From Mycolicibacterium diernhoferi (GTDB lineage: Bacteria; Actinomycetota; Actinomycetes; Mycobacteriales; Mycobacteriaceae), in assembly GCF_019456655.1 (NCBI RefSeq), contig NZ_CP080332.1, positions 2,976,001-3,040,000 on the forward strand: DNA of 64,000 nt. The letters are read 5' to 3'. Each line of letters begins with the position of its first letter. Position 1 is the first letter of the stretch. Positions 54,003 through 62,780 of this stretch are shown here, piece after piece. Below the pieces are notes generated by a model, which saw only the letters and a program-made list of their open reading frames with translations, ran no database searches and had not been told where the DNA came from. A program made the position numbers and the translations under genes.

Positions 54003-54836
54003 GTGGACAAGAAGAGTCGCCAGCGCGCGGTGCTGGGGGAGTTCCTGCGGGCCCGGCGCGAGGCCGCCCCGCGCGCCGAACTGGGGTTCCCGGCGGTGCC
54101 CCGGATGCGTACGGCCGGGCTGCGCCGGGAGGAGGTCGCGGTGCTGTCCGGGGTGAGTGCCACCTGGTACACCTGGCTGGAGCAGGGCCGCGACATCAAT
54201 CCTTCCAAACAGGTGCTCGACGCGGTGGGCCGCGCGCTGCGGCTCTCACCCGCCGAACACGACTACGTGCTTGCCCTCGGCGGCTACACCGCGGACTCGG
54301 CCGCCACCGTGGACGCCGGACCGCCGCCGCCGCACATCCAGCGGTTCCTCGACGCGCTGGCCGGATATCCGGCGTTCGCCATCGGACCGACCTGGACCAT
54401 CGTCGCCTGGAATCGGGCGTACGCGGCGCTGTACCCCAACGTCGAGACGATCGCGGCCGCCGACCGCAATCTGCTGGCGCTGGTGTTCCTGGATCCCGCC
54501 ATCCGGGAGTTGTTGCCGGACTGGGAGATCGACAGCCAGCGGTTCCTGGCGGAGTTCCGGGCCGAGGCCGGGCCGCGGGTGGGCGAGCCGTCCTACACCG
54601 CGCTGATCGACCGGCTGTTCGCCGAGAGTGAGCACTTCCGGGCGGGCTGGCAGGCCAGCAGCATCGAGCGGTTCGCCTCTCGGGAGCGCCGGTTCTTCAA
54701 CGCCCGCGTCGGTGAGTTGCGGCTCGAGCATCATCAGCTGACACCCGCGGATGCACCGGATATCCAGATCGTGGCGTATCTGCCGGTGCCCGGCAGCGGG
54801 GCCGCAGAACGATTGGCAGAGTTGATCACTGGATGA
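54003..54836 (+). CDS. XRE-family regulator with MmyB-like ligand domain
   Basis: A 277-residue regulator. The N-terminal ~90 residues carry a helix-turn-helix: [20 protein letters not shown] with [14 protein letters not shown], the hallmark of this actinobacterial family. The C-terminal part ([20 protein letters not shown] onward) is the PAS-like MmyB ligand-binding domain, which has been reported to bind fatty acid-like ligands in relatives. The GTG start follows GAGGGA. It is divergent from ilvD with about 78 nt between, so ilvD is a candidate target; regulators of this family often control the gene they face. Confidence 0.88.
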   Translation: MDKKSRQRAVLGEFLRARREAAPRAELGFPAVPRMRTAGLRREEVAVLSGVSATWYTWLEQGRDINPSKQVLDAVGRALRLSPAEHDYVLALGGYTADSAATVDAGPPPPHIQRFLDALAGYPAFAIGPTWTIVAWNRAYAALYPNVETIAAADRNLLALVFLDPAIRELLPDWEIDSQRFLAEFRAEAGPRVGEPSYTALIDRLFAESEHFRAGWQASSIERFASRERRFFNARVGELRLEHHQLTPADAPDIQIVAYLPVPGSGAAERLAELITG

Positions 54837-54850
54837 TCGAAAGAGAGTGT

Positions 54851-54936
54851 GTGTCCGAGGGGGGACTTGAACCCCCACGCCCGTTAATAGGGCACTAGCA
54901 CCTCAAGCTAGCGCGTCTGCCATTCCGCCACTCGGA
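54851..54936 (-). tRNA. tRNA-Leu (anticodon GAG)
   Basis: Read on the minus strand, GTCCGAG (54936-54930) pairs with CTCGGAC (54858-54852), with discriminator A at 54851. The anticodon arm is CTAGC-TTGAGGT-GCTAG, giving anticodon GAG (reads CUC). A long variable arm (GCCC...GGGC) fits a class II leucine tRNA, and the T arm contains GGTTCAAGTCC. Total length is 86 nt. CCA is not encoded. Confidence 0.96.
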
Positions 54937-54968
54937 CATTTCTCCGCGCCGTCGGCGAGGAGCGACTA

Positions 54969-54998
54969 AGGCTAACGGATAGGGGCGCTCAGTCCCAA
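54969..54998 (-). promoter_or_regulatory. Probable promoter of tRNA-Leu
   Basis: On the minus strand TTGGGA (54998-54993) and TAGCCT (54974-54969) are spaced by 18 nt, close to the -35/-10 consensus. Transcription would start about 25 nt before the tRNA. Confidence 0.4.
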
Positions 54999-55055
54999 AC
55001 CAGCACCGTGAAGAGGTGCGTCACCTCACCCGTCGGCGGGCACGCGGTGGTACGA

Positions 55056-56402
55056 ATGGTGACTGTGACCGTGCCTTCCGCCAGCTCCGCCGACGAGGTC
55101 GTCGACCTCGTCAGCAAGCTGATCCGATTCGACACCTCCAATACAGGTGACCCGGCGACCACCAAGGGCGAGGCCGACTGCGCGGAATGGGTGGGCGACC
55201 GACTCCGCGAGGTCGGCTACACCACCGAGTACGTCGAGGCAGGAGCACCCGGGCGAGGCAACGTGTTCGCCCGGCTGGCCGGCGCCGACCCGAACCGCGG
55301 CGCGCTGTTGATCCACGGCCACCTCGACGTCGTCCCCGCCGAACCGGCCGACTGGAGCGTGCACCCGTTCTCCGGGGCGGTCAAGGACGGCTACGTGTGG
55401 GGCCGCGGCGCGGTCGACATGAAGGACATGGTCGGCATGATGATCGCCGTCGCCCGGCACTTCAAACGCCACGGCATCGTGCCGCCGCGGGATCTGGTGT
55501 TCGCGTTCGTCTCCGACGAGGAGCACGGCGGCACCTACGGGGCGCAGTGGCTCGTCGACAACCGGCCGGACCTGTTCCACGGGGTCACCGAGGCCATCGG
55601 GGAGGTCGGCGGCTTCTCGCTGACGGTGCCGCGCCGCGACGGCGGTGAGCGCCGCCTCTACCTGATCGAAACCGCCGAGAAGGGCCTGGCCTGGATGCGG
55701 CTGACGGCGCGCGGGCGGGCCGGACACGGTTCGATGGTGCACGACGACAACGCGGTCACCGAGGTGGCCGAGGCGGTGGCCCGGCTGGGCCGGCACGAAT
55801 TCCCGTTGATCCTGACCGATCCGGTCGCCCAGTTCCTCGCCGCCATCTCCGAGGAGACCGGTTACGAGTTCGACCTGGACTCACCGGACCTGGACGGCAC
55901 CATCGCCAAGCTGGGCGGTATCGCCCGGATCATCGGCGCCACCCTGCGCGACACCGCGAATCCGACCATGCTCAAGGCCGGCTACAAGGCCAACGTCATC
56001 CCGGCCGTCGCGGAGGCGGTGCTGGACTGCCGGGTGCTGCCGGGCCGGCGGGCGGCCTTCGAACGGGAGGTCGACGAACTGATCGGCCCGAATGTGGTGC
56101 GCACCTGGGAGCGCGACCTGCCGTCGTATGAGACCTCGTTCGACGGTGATCTGGTGGACCAGATGAACGCCTCCCTGCTGGCGCTGGACCCGGACGCCCG
56201 CACGGTGCCCTACATGATGTCCGGCGGAACGGACGCGAAGTCGTTCCAGCGGTTGGGAATTCGGTGTTTCGGCTTCGCCCCGTTGCGGCTGCCGCCGGAC
56301 CTGGATTTCGCCTCGTTGTTCCACGGCGTCGACGAACGGGTACCTGTCGACGCACTAGAGTTCGGGGCCAAGGTCCTCGAACACTTTCTCACCCACTGCT
56401 GA
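55056..56402 (+). CDS. M20 family metallopeptidase
   Basis: A 448-residue dinuclear zinc hydrolase of the M20/ArgE/DapE/CPG2 family. Metal motifs are LLIHGHLDVVPAE (His and Asp), GRGAVDMKDMVGMM, and VSDEEHGGTYGAQWLVDN with the catalytic Glu pair; the dimerisation domain has GHGSMVHDDNAV. From ATG 55056 the length equals that of the M. tuberculosis protein (448) which likewise sits beside the PEBP gene. It is probably a peptidase or N-acyl amino-acid deacylase; the substrate is unknown. GTGs at 55059 and 55065 are other possible starts. Confidence 0.92.
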   Translation: MVTVTVPSASSADEVVDLVSKLIRFDTSNTGDPATTKGEADCAEWVGDRLREVGYTTEYVEAGAPGRGNVFARLAGADPNRGALLIHGHLDVVPAEPADWSVHPFSGAVKDGYVWGRGAVDMKDMVGMMIAVARHFKRHGIVPPRDLVFAFVSDEEHGGTYGAQWLVDNRPDLFHGVTEAIGEVGGFSLTVPRRDGGERRLYLIETAEKGLAWMRLTARGRAGHGSMVHDDNAVTEVAEAVARLGRHEFPLILTDPVAQFLAAISEETGYEFDLDSPDLDGTIAKLGGIARIIGATLRDTANPTMLKAGYKANVIPAVAEAVLDCRVLPGRRAAFEREVDELIGPNVVRTWERDLPSYETSFDGDLVDQMNASLLALDPDARTVPYMMSGGTDAKSFQRLGIRCFGFAPLRLPPDLDFASLFHGVDERVPVDALEFGAKVLEHFLTHC

Positions 56403-56411
56403 AAGGGCGCG

Positions 56412-56936
56412 ATGAGCCAGTCACCGTACGACAACCTTCCGCAACTGCCGACGTTCACGCTGACGTCGGAGTCCGTCACCGACGGGCAGCCGTTGGCCAA
56501 CGACCAGGTCAGCGGGATCATGGGCGCGGGCGGCAACGACGTCTCACCGCAGCTGAGCTGGTCGGGCTTCCCGGAGGAGACCCGCAGCTTCGCGGTGACG
56601 GTGTACGACCCGGACGCCCCGACCCTGTCCGGCTTCTGGCACTGGGCGGTCGCGGACCTGCCGGTCAGCGTGACCTCGCTGGCCGCCGACGCCGGTAACG
56701 GTGATCCGCTGCCCGGTGGTGCCGTCACGCTCAGCAACGATGCCGGGCTCAAGCGCTTCATCGGCGCGGCCCCGCCGGCCGGACACGGCCCGCACCGCTA
56801 CTACATCGCGGTGCACGCGCTGCCGGTGGAGAGCCTGGGGCTGCCCGATGGCGCCACCCCCGCCTACCTCGGCTTCAACCTGTTCGGCCAGGCCATCGCC
56901 CGCGCGGTCATCCACGGCACCTACGAGCAGAAGTAG
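56412..56936 (+). CDS. PEBP (YbhB/YbcL) family protein
   Basis: A 174-residue phosphatidylethanolamine-binding-protein-like fold. Conserved pocket segments are [36 protein letters not shown] (the DPDAP motif) and [15 protein letters not shown]. Bacterial members are cytosolic or periplasmic and are proposed to act as inhibitors or ligand binders; the partner is unknown. It is 9 nt after the M20 gene and probably cotranscribed. A strong hairpin follows the stop. Confidence 0.92.
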   Translation: MSQSPYDNLPQLPTFTLTSESVTDGQPLANDQVSGIMGAGGNDVSPQLSWSGFPEETRSFAVTVYDPDAPTLSGFWHWAVADLPVSVTSLAADAGNGDPLPGGAVTLSNDAGLKRFIGAAPPAGHGPHRYYIAVHALPVESLGLPDGATPAYLGFNLFGQAIARAVIHGTYEQK

Positions 56937-56943
56937 CTCACTG

Positions 56944-56981
56944 CCGAGGCGGTCAGCGCGTGGCCGCGCCGACCGCCTCGG
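56944..56981. terminator. Strong hairpin between the PEBP gene and pyrD (bidirectional)
   Basis: CCGAGGCGGTC (56944-56954) pairs perfectly with GACCGCCTCGG (56971-56981). Inside, GCGCG (56956-56960) pairs with CGCGC (56965-56969) around TGGC. The 16-bp composite stem lies 7 nt after the PEBP stop and covers the last codons of pyrD, so it can end both convergent transcripts. No U-tract follows on either strand. Confidence 0.7.
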
Positions 56982-58017
56982 ACAGCGACGCGTAGCCGCC
57001 CTCGTGCAGCCTGCGCGCGATGCCGTCGTGAATCCGCTTGGCCCACAAGCCGCCGCCGTAGATGAACCCGGTGTAGCCCTGCAGCAGCGTCGCGCCGGAG
57101 ATGATGCGTTCCCAGGCGTCATCGGCGGTCTCGATGCCGCCGACGCTGATCAACACCAGCTTGTCGCCGACCCGCGCGTAGAGCCGGCGCAGTACCTCCA
57201 GCGACCGCTCGGCGACCGGCGCGCCGGACACCCCACCGGCGCCCAGCGCCTCCACACCCGGGGTGCGCAGGCCCGCCCGCGAGATGGTGGTGTTGGTGGC
57301 CACGATGCCGGCGAGATCCAATTCGACTGCCAGATCCGCGATCTCATCGATGTCGGAATCGGACAGATCGGGGGCGATCTTGACCAGCACCGGGGCGGAT
57401 GTCGCCTCCCGGACCGCGGCCAGAATCGGCCGCAGCGAGGCCACCGCCTGCAGGTCGCGCAGTCCGGGGGTGTTCGGCGAACTGACGTTGACCACCAGGT
57501 ACGAGGCCAGCGGACCGACCAGGCGGGCGCTCTCGGCGTAATCCTCGACGGCGAGTTCGGGCGGCGTCACCTTGGTCTTGCCGATGTTGACCCCGATCGG
57601 CACATCGGGGGAGTGCCGGGTGAGTTGCACCGCCAGCGCCCCGGCACCGTGGTTGTTGAAGCCCATCCGGTTCAGCAGCGCACGGTCCTCGGGCAGCCGG
57701 AACAGCCGGGGCTGCGGATTACCCGGCTGGGCCTGCGCGGTCACGGTGCCGACCTCGGCGTAGCCGAATCCGAGCGAACCCCAGGCGCCCAGGCCGTGGC
57801 CGTCCTTGTCGAAACCCGCCGCCAGACCCAGTGGGCCGGGGAAGCGCACACCCCAGACGGTGCTGGCCAGTGCCGGGTCGCGGGGCGCCAACCGGGCGCG
57901 CAGCAGCCGCCGGGCGAGTCCGGTACCGGTGGCCAGACGCAGGACGGCGAACACCAGGCCGTGAATACGTTCGGGATCGACCAGGAAGAAGGCCTGGCGA
58001 AGATAGCGGTAGATCAC
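56953..58017 (-). CDS. pyrD: Dihydroorotate dehydrogenase (quinone, class 2)
   Basis: A 354-residue FMN enzyme at the inner face of the membrane that oxidises dihydroorotate to orotate with quinone. The N-terminal helix region ([20 protein letters not shown]) is the class 2 membrane-association segment. [26 protein letters not shown], the active-site serine region [14 protein letters not shown], and [16 protein letters not shown] are present. GTG 58017 overlaps the stop of the DUF5703 gene as GTGA and gives close to the M. tuberculosis length (357). Confidence 0.96.
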   Translation of the reverse strand: MIYRYLRQAFFLVDPERIHGLVFAVLRLATGTGLARRLLRARLAPRDPALASTVWGVRFPGPLGLAAGFDKDGHGLGAWGSLGFGYAEVGTVTAQAQPGNPQPRLFRLPEDRALLNRMGFNNHGAGALAVQLTRHSPDVPIGVNIGKTKVTPPELAVEDYAESARLVGPLASYLVVNVSSPNTPGLRDLQAVASLRPILAAVREATSAPVLVKIAPDLSDSDIDEIADLAVELDLAGIVATNTTISRAGLRTPGVEALGAGGVSGAPVAERSLEVLRRLYARVGDKLVLISVGGIETADDAWERIISGATLLQGYTGFIYGGGLWAKRIHDGIARRLHEGGYASLSEAVGAATR

Positions 58018-58256
58018 AGGACGGGCTGCTCGCCGAGAACCGACTTCTTGCGCCGCAACAGAACCCGACGGCTGCCGTCGGTGTAGGCCCGCACCCGGGT
58101 CAGCTCCCACCCGCGGTACTGCGCTTCGATCGACAACCGCACCGACGCCGAGAGCCGGGTGACATCCGGTGGCAGCCGCAACGGCACCCAGTCGTATTCG
58201 TCGGACAGGTCACCCGCCCATCCGACCGGCATCCGTCCTCGCTGGACCGTCGTCAT
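58014..58256 (-). CDS. Small DUF5703-type protein
   Basis: An 80-residue soluble protein with a conserved look: [20 protein letters not shown] followed by [20 protein letters not shown] and a basic end ([13 protein letters not shown]). It has a ribosome binding site (GAGGAGACGG) before the ATG at 58256. It sits between lppL and pyrD, 10 nt after lppL and overlapping pyrD by GTGA, so it is part of a lppL-DUF5703-pyrD operon. The function is unknown. Confidence 0.8.
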   Translation of the reverse strand: MTTVQRGRMPVGWAGDLSDEYDWVPLRLPPDVTRLSASVRLSIEAQYRGWELTRVRAYTDGSRRVLLRRKKSVLGEQPVL

Positions 58257-58266
58257 AACCGTCTCC

Positions 58267-59283
58267 TCATCGCTGCGGCGCCGCGTCGGGGATCGCCTGC
58301 ACCCCGGCACCGGAACCGGACACCACGTAGAGCGTGTTCGTGGCGTCGTCGAAGGCCAGGGTGTTGGGTTGCTGCACGGTCCGATAACGCACCTTCTCCA
58401 CGGGTATTCCGGTAGCGAGATCGTATCCAACGACGGTATTGGTCGCCGTCTGTGACACCCAGGCCAGATCGGCCGAGCCGGTCACCCCGTAGGGGGCATC
58501 GTGCACCGGGAAGCGCTGACGCAGGATGAGCGGCTCGGTGCCGTACACCAGCAGCGCCCCGCCGCGGGTGTCGGTGACCAGCACCCGGCCCGCCGGATCG
58601 GTGGCCATCATGGTCGCGCCCTCACCGGCGCGGAGAGCCTGCTCGGTGCCGGTCCCGTCACCGTCGATCTCGGTGACCGAGGTCTGGCCACGGTCCAGCA
58701 CCACGGTCGAGTCGTCCTGCGCGACAAGGACGTCCACCCGGGCGAACTTCTTCAACTCGGCGGCGACCGTGGTGTCCGAGCCCAGCGTGTACAGCGTGCC
58801 GTCGGCGCTGCCGAGCACCAGACGGCCGTCCGCATGCCGGGCGATGGCGGTGAAGTCGGTGTCCGCCCGGCCCTCGACCTCGACCGGGGTGGCGGCCGCG
58901 GCGGCGACGTTCACCCGCAGATAGCCGCCCCGCACAGCCAGCCACACCTCACCGCTGCCGTCGCCGGTCAGCGCGGTGGCCTCGGCGGGCAGGGCGATGG
59001 TGTAGGACGTGCCGGCACTCGGCAGGACCGTGAGCACATCGGCCGGGCCGAGCACGACCAGCGAGGAGGTACTGATATCGAAGGTGGCGGCGGTACCCGG
59101 GCCGGCCAGCGGGCGCACCGCACCGTCCAATACGCCGGTGACCGGCGGAGACACCGCCGGCAATGCAACCGGAATAGTCGGTGGTGGCGAATCAGAGGGG
59201 CTCGATGAGCACCCCGATGCAACGGCGGCCACCACGGCGAATACCGCCGTCATCCGAAGGCGGAATGCGGATTTCGTGTCCAA
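58267..59283 (-). CDS. lppL: Lipoprotein with beta-propeller-like repeats
   Basis: A 338-residue exported lipoprotein. A short basic start (FRLRM) precedes a hydrophobic stretch ending in the lipobox VASGC, followed by a Ser/Pro-rich linker. The rest resembles a YVTN/YncE-type beta-propeller, with blades such as GSADGTLYTLGSDTTV, DPAGRVLVTDTRGGALLVYG, TATNTVVGYDLATGIPV and DDATNTLYVVSGSG. The TTG at 59283 with AGGAG upstream is my choice; ATG 59253 and ATG 59331 are alternatives. M. tuberculosis LppL lies beside pyrD in the same order. The role is unknown. Confidence 0.82.
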   Translation of the reverse strand: MDTKSAFRLRMTAVFAVVAAVASGCSSSPSDSPPPTIPVALPAVSPPVTGVLDGAVRPLAGPGTAATFDISTSSLVVLGPADVLTVLPSAGTSYTIALPAEATALTGDGSGEVWLAVRGGYLRVNVAAAAATPVEVEGRADTDFTAIARHADGRLVLGSADGTLYTLGSDTTVAAELKKFARVDVLVAQDDSTVVLDRGQTSVTEIDGDGTGTEQALRAGEGATMMATDPAGRVLVTDTRGGALLVYGTEPLILRQRFPVHDAPYGVTGSADLAWVSQTATNTVVGYDLATGIPVEKVRYRTVQQPNTLAFDDATNTLYVVSGSGAGVQAIPDAAPQR

Positions 59284-59378
59284 TGGCCCCGATATCTCCT
59301 GATTTCGTTGAAGCAGTGGTTCCGATTTCAAAGTTTAGGCAAACGACGCCTAATCGGACGGTTACGTCAATTCGGCGG

Positions 59379-59384
59379 TAAGGT
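59379..59384 (+). promoter_or_regulatory. Probable -10 element of the gene at 59391 (leaderless)
   Basis: TAAGGT fits TANNNT and ends exactly 6 nt before the ATG, as expected for transcription starting on the A of ATG. Confidence 0.55.
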
Positions 59385-59390
59385 TCGGCT

Positions 59391-59702
59391 ATGACTGTCG
59401 CGCCGGGAACGGATCTGATGGCAGACGACTTCACCATCGAAGACATCTCCACGGGTGTGCACGCCAGTGGGTTCGGATCGCTCGGCGATGGTCGTAGCTT
59501 CTCCTTTCACGTCGAAGACCGGCAGTTCCTGGTCATCGAGGTGTATCGGCCCCGGCTGAGCGGACCGGTACCGCAGGACGAGGACATCGTCGCGACCGCG
59601 ACCCGCCGCCTGACCGATATCGACGTCACCGATGAGCGCAGCGTAGCCGCCGCGGTCCGAGACGCGGTCGCCGGAGCCGAGCCGGTGCGCACAGCACGCT
59701 GA
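59391..59702 (+). CDS. Conserved hypothetical protein
   Basis: A 103-residue soluble protein with no domain I can name. The middle reads SFSFHVEDRQFLVIEVYRP, beta-strand-like, followed by a helical end (VAAAVRDAVAGAE). It lies between lppL and uppP, where M. tuberculosis has a hypothetical gene of 137 residues. A leaderless promoter precedes it. No function can be proposed. Confidence 0.72.
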   Translation: MTVAPGTDLMADDFTIEDISTGVHASGFGSLGDGRSFSFHVEDRQFLVIEVYRPRLSGPVPQDEDIVATATRRLTDIDVTDERSVAAAVRDAVAGAEPVRTAR

Positions 59703-59716
59703 CACGCACCCCACGG

Positions 59717-59722
59717 TACGGT
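59717..59722 (+). promoter_or_regulatory. Probable -10 element of uppP (leaderless)
   Basis: TACGGT fits TANNNT and ends 7 nt before the GTG at 59730. This supports GTG 59730 over ATG 59748 as the uppP start. Confidence 0.45.
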
Positions 59723-59729
59723 CGTCCGC

Positions 59730-60578
59730 GTGATTGACGTATCCGCGATGTCCTGGCTGCAGGTCATCGTGCTGGCCGTGGTCCAGGGACTGACCGAGTT
59801 TCTCCCGGTCTCATCCTCCGGGCATCTGGCGATCGTGTCGGAGGCATTCTTCGGGGGCGATGCGGGTGCCTCCTTCACCGCGGTCGTGCAGATCGGCACC
59901 GAGATCGCGGTGCTGCTGTACTTCGCCAAGGACATCGCCCGCATCCTGACGGCCTGGTTCGGTGGACTCACCAACCCCGAGCGGCGCACCCCGGACTACT
60001 GGCTGGGCTGGTGGGTGATCATCGGCACGGTGCCGATCGGCGTGTTCGGCTTCACCCTGCAGCACTACATCCGCGACGACATCCGAAACCTGTGGGTGAT
60101 CGCCACCGCGCTCATCGTCTTCTCGTTCGTCATCGCCGCCGCGGAGTACTGGGGCAAGCAGACCCGCGCCATCGAACAGTTCACCTGGCGCGACAGCCTG
60201 CTCATCGGATCCGCGCAGGCGCTCGCCCTGATCCCGGGCGTCTCCCGGTCCGGCGTCACCATCAGCGCCGGCCTTTTCCTCGGCCAGAAACGGGAGGCCG
60301 CAGCCCGATTCGGCTTCCTGCTCGCCATCCCGGCGGTGCTCGGTTCCGGACTCTACGAACTGCGCCATGTGTTCGAGCCCGGGACGACGGGGATGAGCGC
60401 CACCGGGCCACAGATCGTGGTCGGCACCCTGATCGCGTTCGTCGTCGGCTACGCCGCGGTCGCCTGGTTCCTGCGGTTCCTGGTCCGCCACAGCATGTAC
60501 TGGTTCGTCGGCTACCGGCTGATCCTCGGGGTGACCGTGCTGGTACTGCTGTCCACCGGCGTACTGGCCGCGCAGTGA
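59730..60578 (+). CDS. uppP: Undecaprenyl-diphosphatase
   Basis: A 282-residue integral membrane phosphatase (BacA type) that recycles undecaprenyl or decaprenyl diphosphate for cell-wall synthesis. The active-site motifs are [17 protein letters not shown] near residue 19 and [17 protein letters not shown] near 170. About eight helices are visible. GTG 59730 gives [15 protein letters not shown] 59748 would give 276 residues, equal to the M. tuberculosis protein. I keep 59730 because of the -10-like box before it. The stop overlaps the start of the repeat-built minicistron (GTGA). Confidence 0.95.
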   Translation: MIDVSAMSWLQVIVLAVVQGLTEFLPVSSSGHLAIVSEAFFGGDAGASFTAVVQIGTEIAVLLYFAKDIARILTAWFGGLTNPERRTPDYWLGWWVIIGTVPIGVFGFTLQHYIRDDIRNLWVIATALIVFSFVIAAAEYWGKQTRAIEQFTWRDSLLIGSAQALALIPGVSRSGVTISAGLFLGQKREAAARFGFLLAIPAVLGSGLYELRHVFEPGTTGMSATGPQIVVGTLIAFVVGYAAVAWFLRFLVRHSMYWFVGYRLILGVTVLVLLSTGVLAAQ

Positions 60579-60646
60579 TTCCGGGTGCGGGCCGCACAAT
60601 GATTCCGGGTGCGGGCCGCACAATGATCCCCGAGAGGACCCCATGA
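60575..60646 (+). repeat. 24-bp tandem repeats forming one 23-codon minicistron between uppP and the phosphatase gene
   Basis: A 24-bp unit (TGATTCCGGGTGCGGGCC plus GCACAA) occurs twice in tandem (60576-60623) with a third partial copy. It gives an open frame from GTG 60575 to TGA 60644-60646: [23 protein letters not shown]. The GTG overlaps the uppP stop (GTGA), and the TGA overlaps the next gene's ATG (ATGA). GAGAGGA near its end is the ribosome binding site of the next gene. Confidence 0.92.
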
Positions 60647-61338
60647 CCGTCATCCTGCTGCGGCACGGCCGCTCGACCTCGAACACCGCGCACACGCTGG
60701 CCGGGCGCTCCGAGGGTGTCGACCTCGACGCCGTGGGCCGCGAGCAGGCGCAGGCGGTGGTCGACCGGATCGGCGACCTGCCGGTCAAGGCGATCGTGCG
60801 GTCACCGCTGCTGCGGTGCGAACGCACCGTGGAGCCGCTCGCCGCGGCCCTGGGGATCCAACCGATCGTCGATGAGCGCATCTCCGAGGTGGACTACGGC
60901 ACCTGGACCGGGCGCAAGATCGGCGAACTGTTCAAGGAACCGTTGTGGAAGGTGGTCCAGCAGCAGCCCAGCGCGGCGATCTTCCCCGAGGGTGAGGCCC
61001 TGGCCGGAGTGCAGGCCCGGGCGGTGGCCGCGGTCCGCGAGCACGACCGCCGGCTGGCCGCCGAACACGGCTCCGACGTGCTGTGGCTGGCGTGCACCCA
61101 CGGCGACGTCATCAAAGCGGTGCTGGCCGACGCGCTGGGCACCCATCTGGATTCCTTCCAGCGCATCACCGCCGACCCGGCCTCGATGAGCGTCATCCGT
61201 TACACCGAGACCCGGCCGTTCGTGCTGCACGTCAACCACACCGGCAACGGGCTGACCGCCGGATTGGCCGCCAAACCCGGCCCCGAGGCCGGTGCTGTCC
61301 CGTCCGGGGACGCGGTGGTCGGCGGCTCCACCGACTGA
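60643..61338 (+). CDS. Histidine phosphatase (phosphoglycerate mutase-like) family protein
   Basis: A 231-residue protein of the histidine phosphatase superfamily. The phospho-acceptor His is in ILLRHGRSTSNTAHTL near residue 8, with VRSPLLRCERTVEPL, the acid Glu region ISEVDYGTWTGRK, and the second His in ACTHGDVIKAVLADALG near 153. It probably dephosphorylates a small phosphoester; the substrate is unknown. The ATG overlaps the repeat-built minicistron and is preceded by GAGAGGA. M. tuberculosis has a homologous gene of 236 residues beside uppP. Confidence 0.9.
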   Translation: MTVILLRHGRSTSNTAHTLAGRSEGVDLDAVGREQAQAVVDRIGDLPVKAIVRSPLLRCERTVEPLAAALGIQPIVDERISEVDYGTWTGRKIGELFKEPLWKVVQQQPSAAIFPEGEALAGVQARAVAAVREHDRRLAAEHGSDVLWLACTHGDVIKAVLADALGTHLDSFQRITADPASMSVIRYTETRPFVLHVNHTGNGLTAGLAAKPGPEAGAVPSGDAVVGGSTD

Positions 61339-61371
61339 GGTAGACCCGCTACCGGTATTTTGAAAGGTGCC

Positions 61372-61962
61372 ATGGCACGCGCAATTCACGTCTTCCGAAC
61401 TCCCGACCGCTTTGTGGCCGGGACTGTCGGGCAGCCCGGAAACCGCACGTTTTATCTGCAGGCGGTGCACGACAAGCGGGTGGTGTCGGTCATGCTGGAA
61501 AAGCAGCAGGTGGCAGTGCTCGCCGAACGTATCTCGGCGCTGCTGGTGGAGATCAACCGGCGCTTCGGCACCCCGATCCCGCCCGACACCGGTGAGGTCG
61601 GTGATCTGAGCCCGCTGGTGATGCCGGTGGACTCCGAGTTCCGGGTGGGCACCATGGGTTTGGGCTGGGACGCCGAGGCCCAGACCGTCGTCGTGGAACT
61701 GCTGGCCGTCTCGGACACCGAGTTCGACGCCTCGGTGGTGCTCGACGACGCCGAGGACGGCCCGGACGCGGTCCGGGTGTTCCTCAGCCCCGAATCCGCA
61801 CGGGAGTTCGCCACCCGGTCGAATCGGGTGATCTCGGCCGGTCGGCCGCCGTGCCCGCTGTGCGACGAGCCGCTGGACCCCGAGGGGCACATCTGCGTGC
61901 GCCTCAACGGCTACCGGCGCAGCGCCCTGGGTGGGGCGGCAGACGATGAACCCCCCTTCTGA
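61372..61962 (+). CDS. DUF3090 family protein
   Basis: A 196-residue protein starting MARAIHVFRTPDRFVAGTVG, with a C-terminal CPLCDEPLDPEGHIC zinc-ribbon-like site. The start at 61372 follows GAAAGG. The neighbouring SCO1664-family gene overlaps it by 17 nt, and the same pair is found together across actinobacteria, so the two proteins probably work together. The function is unknown. Confidence 0.9.
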   Translation: MARAIHVFRTPDRFVAGTVGQPGNRTFYLQAVHDKRVVSVMLEKQQVAVLAERISALLVEINRRFGTPIPPDTGEVGDLSPLVMPVDSEFRVGTMGLGWDAEAQTVVVELLAVSDTEFDASVVLDDAEDGPDAVRVFLSPESAREFATRSNRVISAGRPPCPLCDEPLDPEGHICVRLNGYRRSALGGAADDEPPF

Positions 61963-62776
61963 GCAGCAGGTACTGACCGAGGGCGAACTCACCGTCATCG
62001 GCCGTATCCGCTCCGCGAGCAACGCCACCTTCCTGTGCGAGGCACAGCTGGGGGAGCAGACGGTGCACTGCGTCTACAAACCGGTCGCCGGTGAGGCCCC
62101 GCTGTGGGATTTCCCGGACGGCACGCTGGCGGGACGGGAGCGCGCCGCCTATCTGGTGTCGGCCGCGCTGGGCTGGGACATCGTGCCGTACACCATCATT
62201 CGTGACGGACCGGCCGGCCCGGGCATGGTGCAGCGCTGGGTCGATCAACCCGGCGACGCGCTGACCGAGGATGCCGCCGAACCCGCTGACCCGGACGCCG
62301 GACCCGATCTGGTCGACCTGCTGCCTGCGGGCCGGTTACCGGCCGGCTACCTGGCGATCCTGCAGGCCTACGACTACGCCGGGGACCCGGTCACCCTGGT
62401 CCACGCCGACGACGACCGGCTGCGCCGGATGGCCGTGTTCGACGTGCTGATCAACAACGCCGACCGCAAGGGCGGGCACATCCTGACCGGGGTGGACGGA
62501 CGCGTTCGCGGCGTCGACCACGGGGTGAGCCTGCACAGCGAGGACAAACTGCGCACCGTGCTCTGGGGCTGGGCCGGCAAACCCGTCGACGACGAGACGC
62601 TCGCCGCGGTGGCGGGGCTGCGCGACAAGCTCGACGGTGAGCTGGCCGAGCAACTCGGTGAGCACCTCACCGCCCGCGAGGTGGCCGCGCTGCGGGCCAG
62701 GGTCAGCGAGCTGCTGGATCATCCGGTGATGCCGACCCCGGATCGGCACCGGCCGATCCCGTGGCCGGCGTTCTAG
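61946..62776 (+). CDS. SCO1664 family protein (PI3/4-kinase-like fold)
   Basis: A 276-residue protein from ATG 61946. VYKPVAGEAPLWDFPDG (a Lys in a kinase-like nucleotide-binding strand), DVLINNADRKGGHIL (catalytic-loop-like D..NN.D) and VRGVDHGVSLHSEDKLRT (metal-binding D) resemble the atypical PI3/4 kinase fold. Whether it phosphorylates anything is not known. It overlaps the DUF3090 gene and ends 4 nt before the convergent DUF2628 gene. Confidence 0.87.
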   Translation: MNPPSEQQVLTEGELTVIGRIRSASNATFLCEAQLGEQTVHCVYKPVAGEAPLWDFPDGTLAGRERAAYLVSAALGWDIVPYTIIRDGPAGPGMVQRWVDQPGDALTEDAAEPADPDAGPDLVDLLPAGRLPAGYLAILQAYDYAGDPVTLVHADDDRLRRMAVFDVLINNADRKGGHILTGVDGRVRGVDHGVSLHSEDKLRTVLWGWAGKPVDDETLAAVAGLRDKLDGELAEQLGEHLTAREVAALRARVSELLDHPVMPTPDRHRPIPWPAF

Positions 62777-62780
62777 GACG

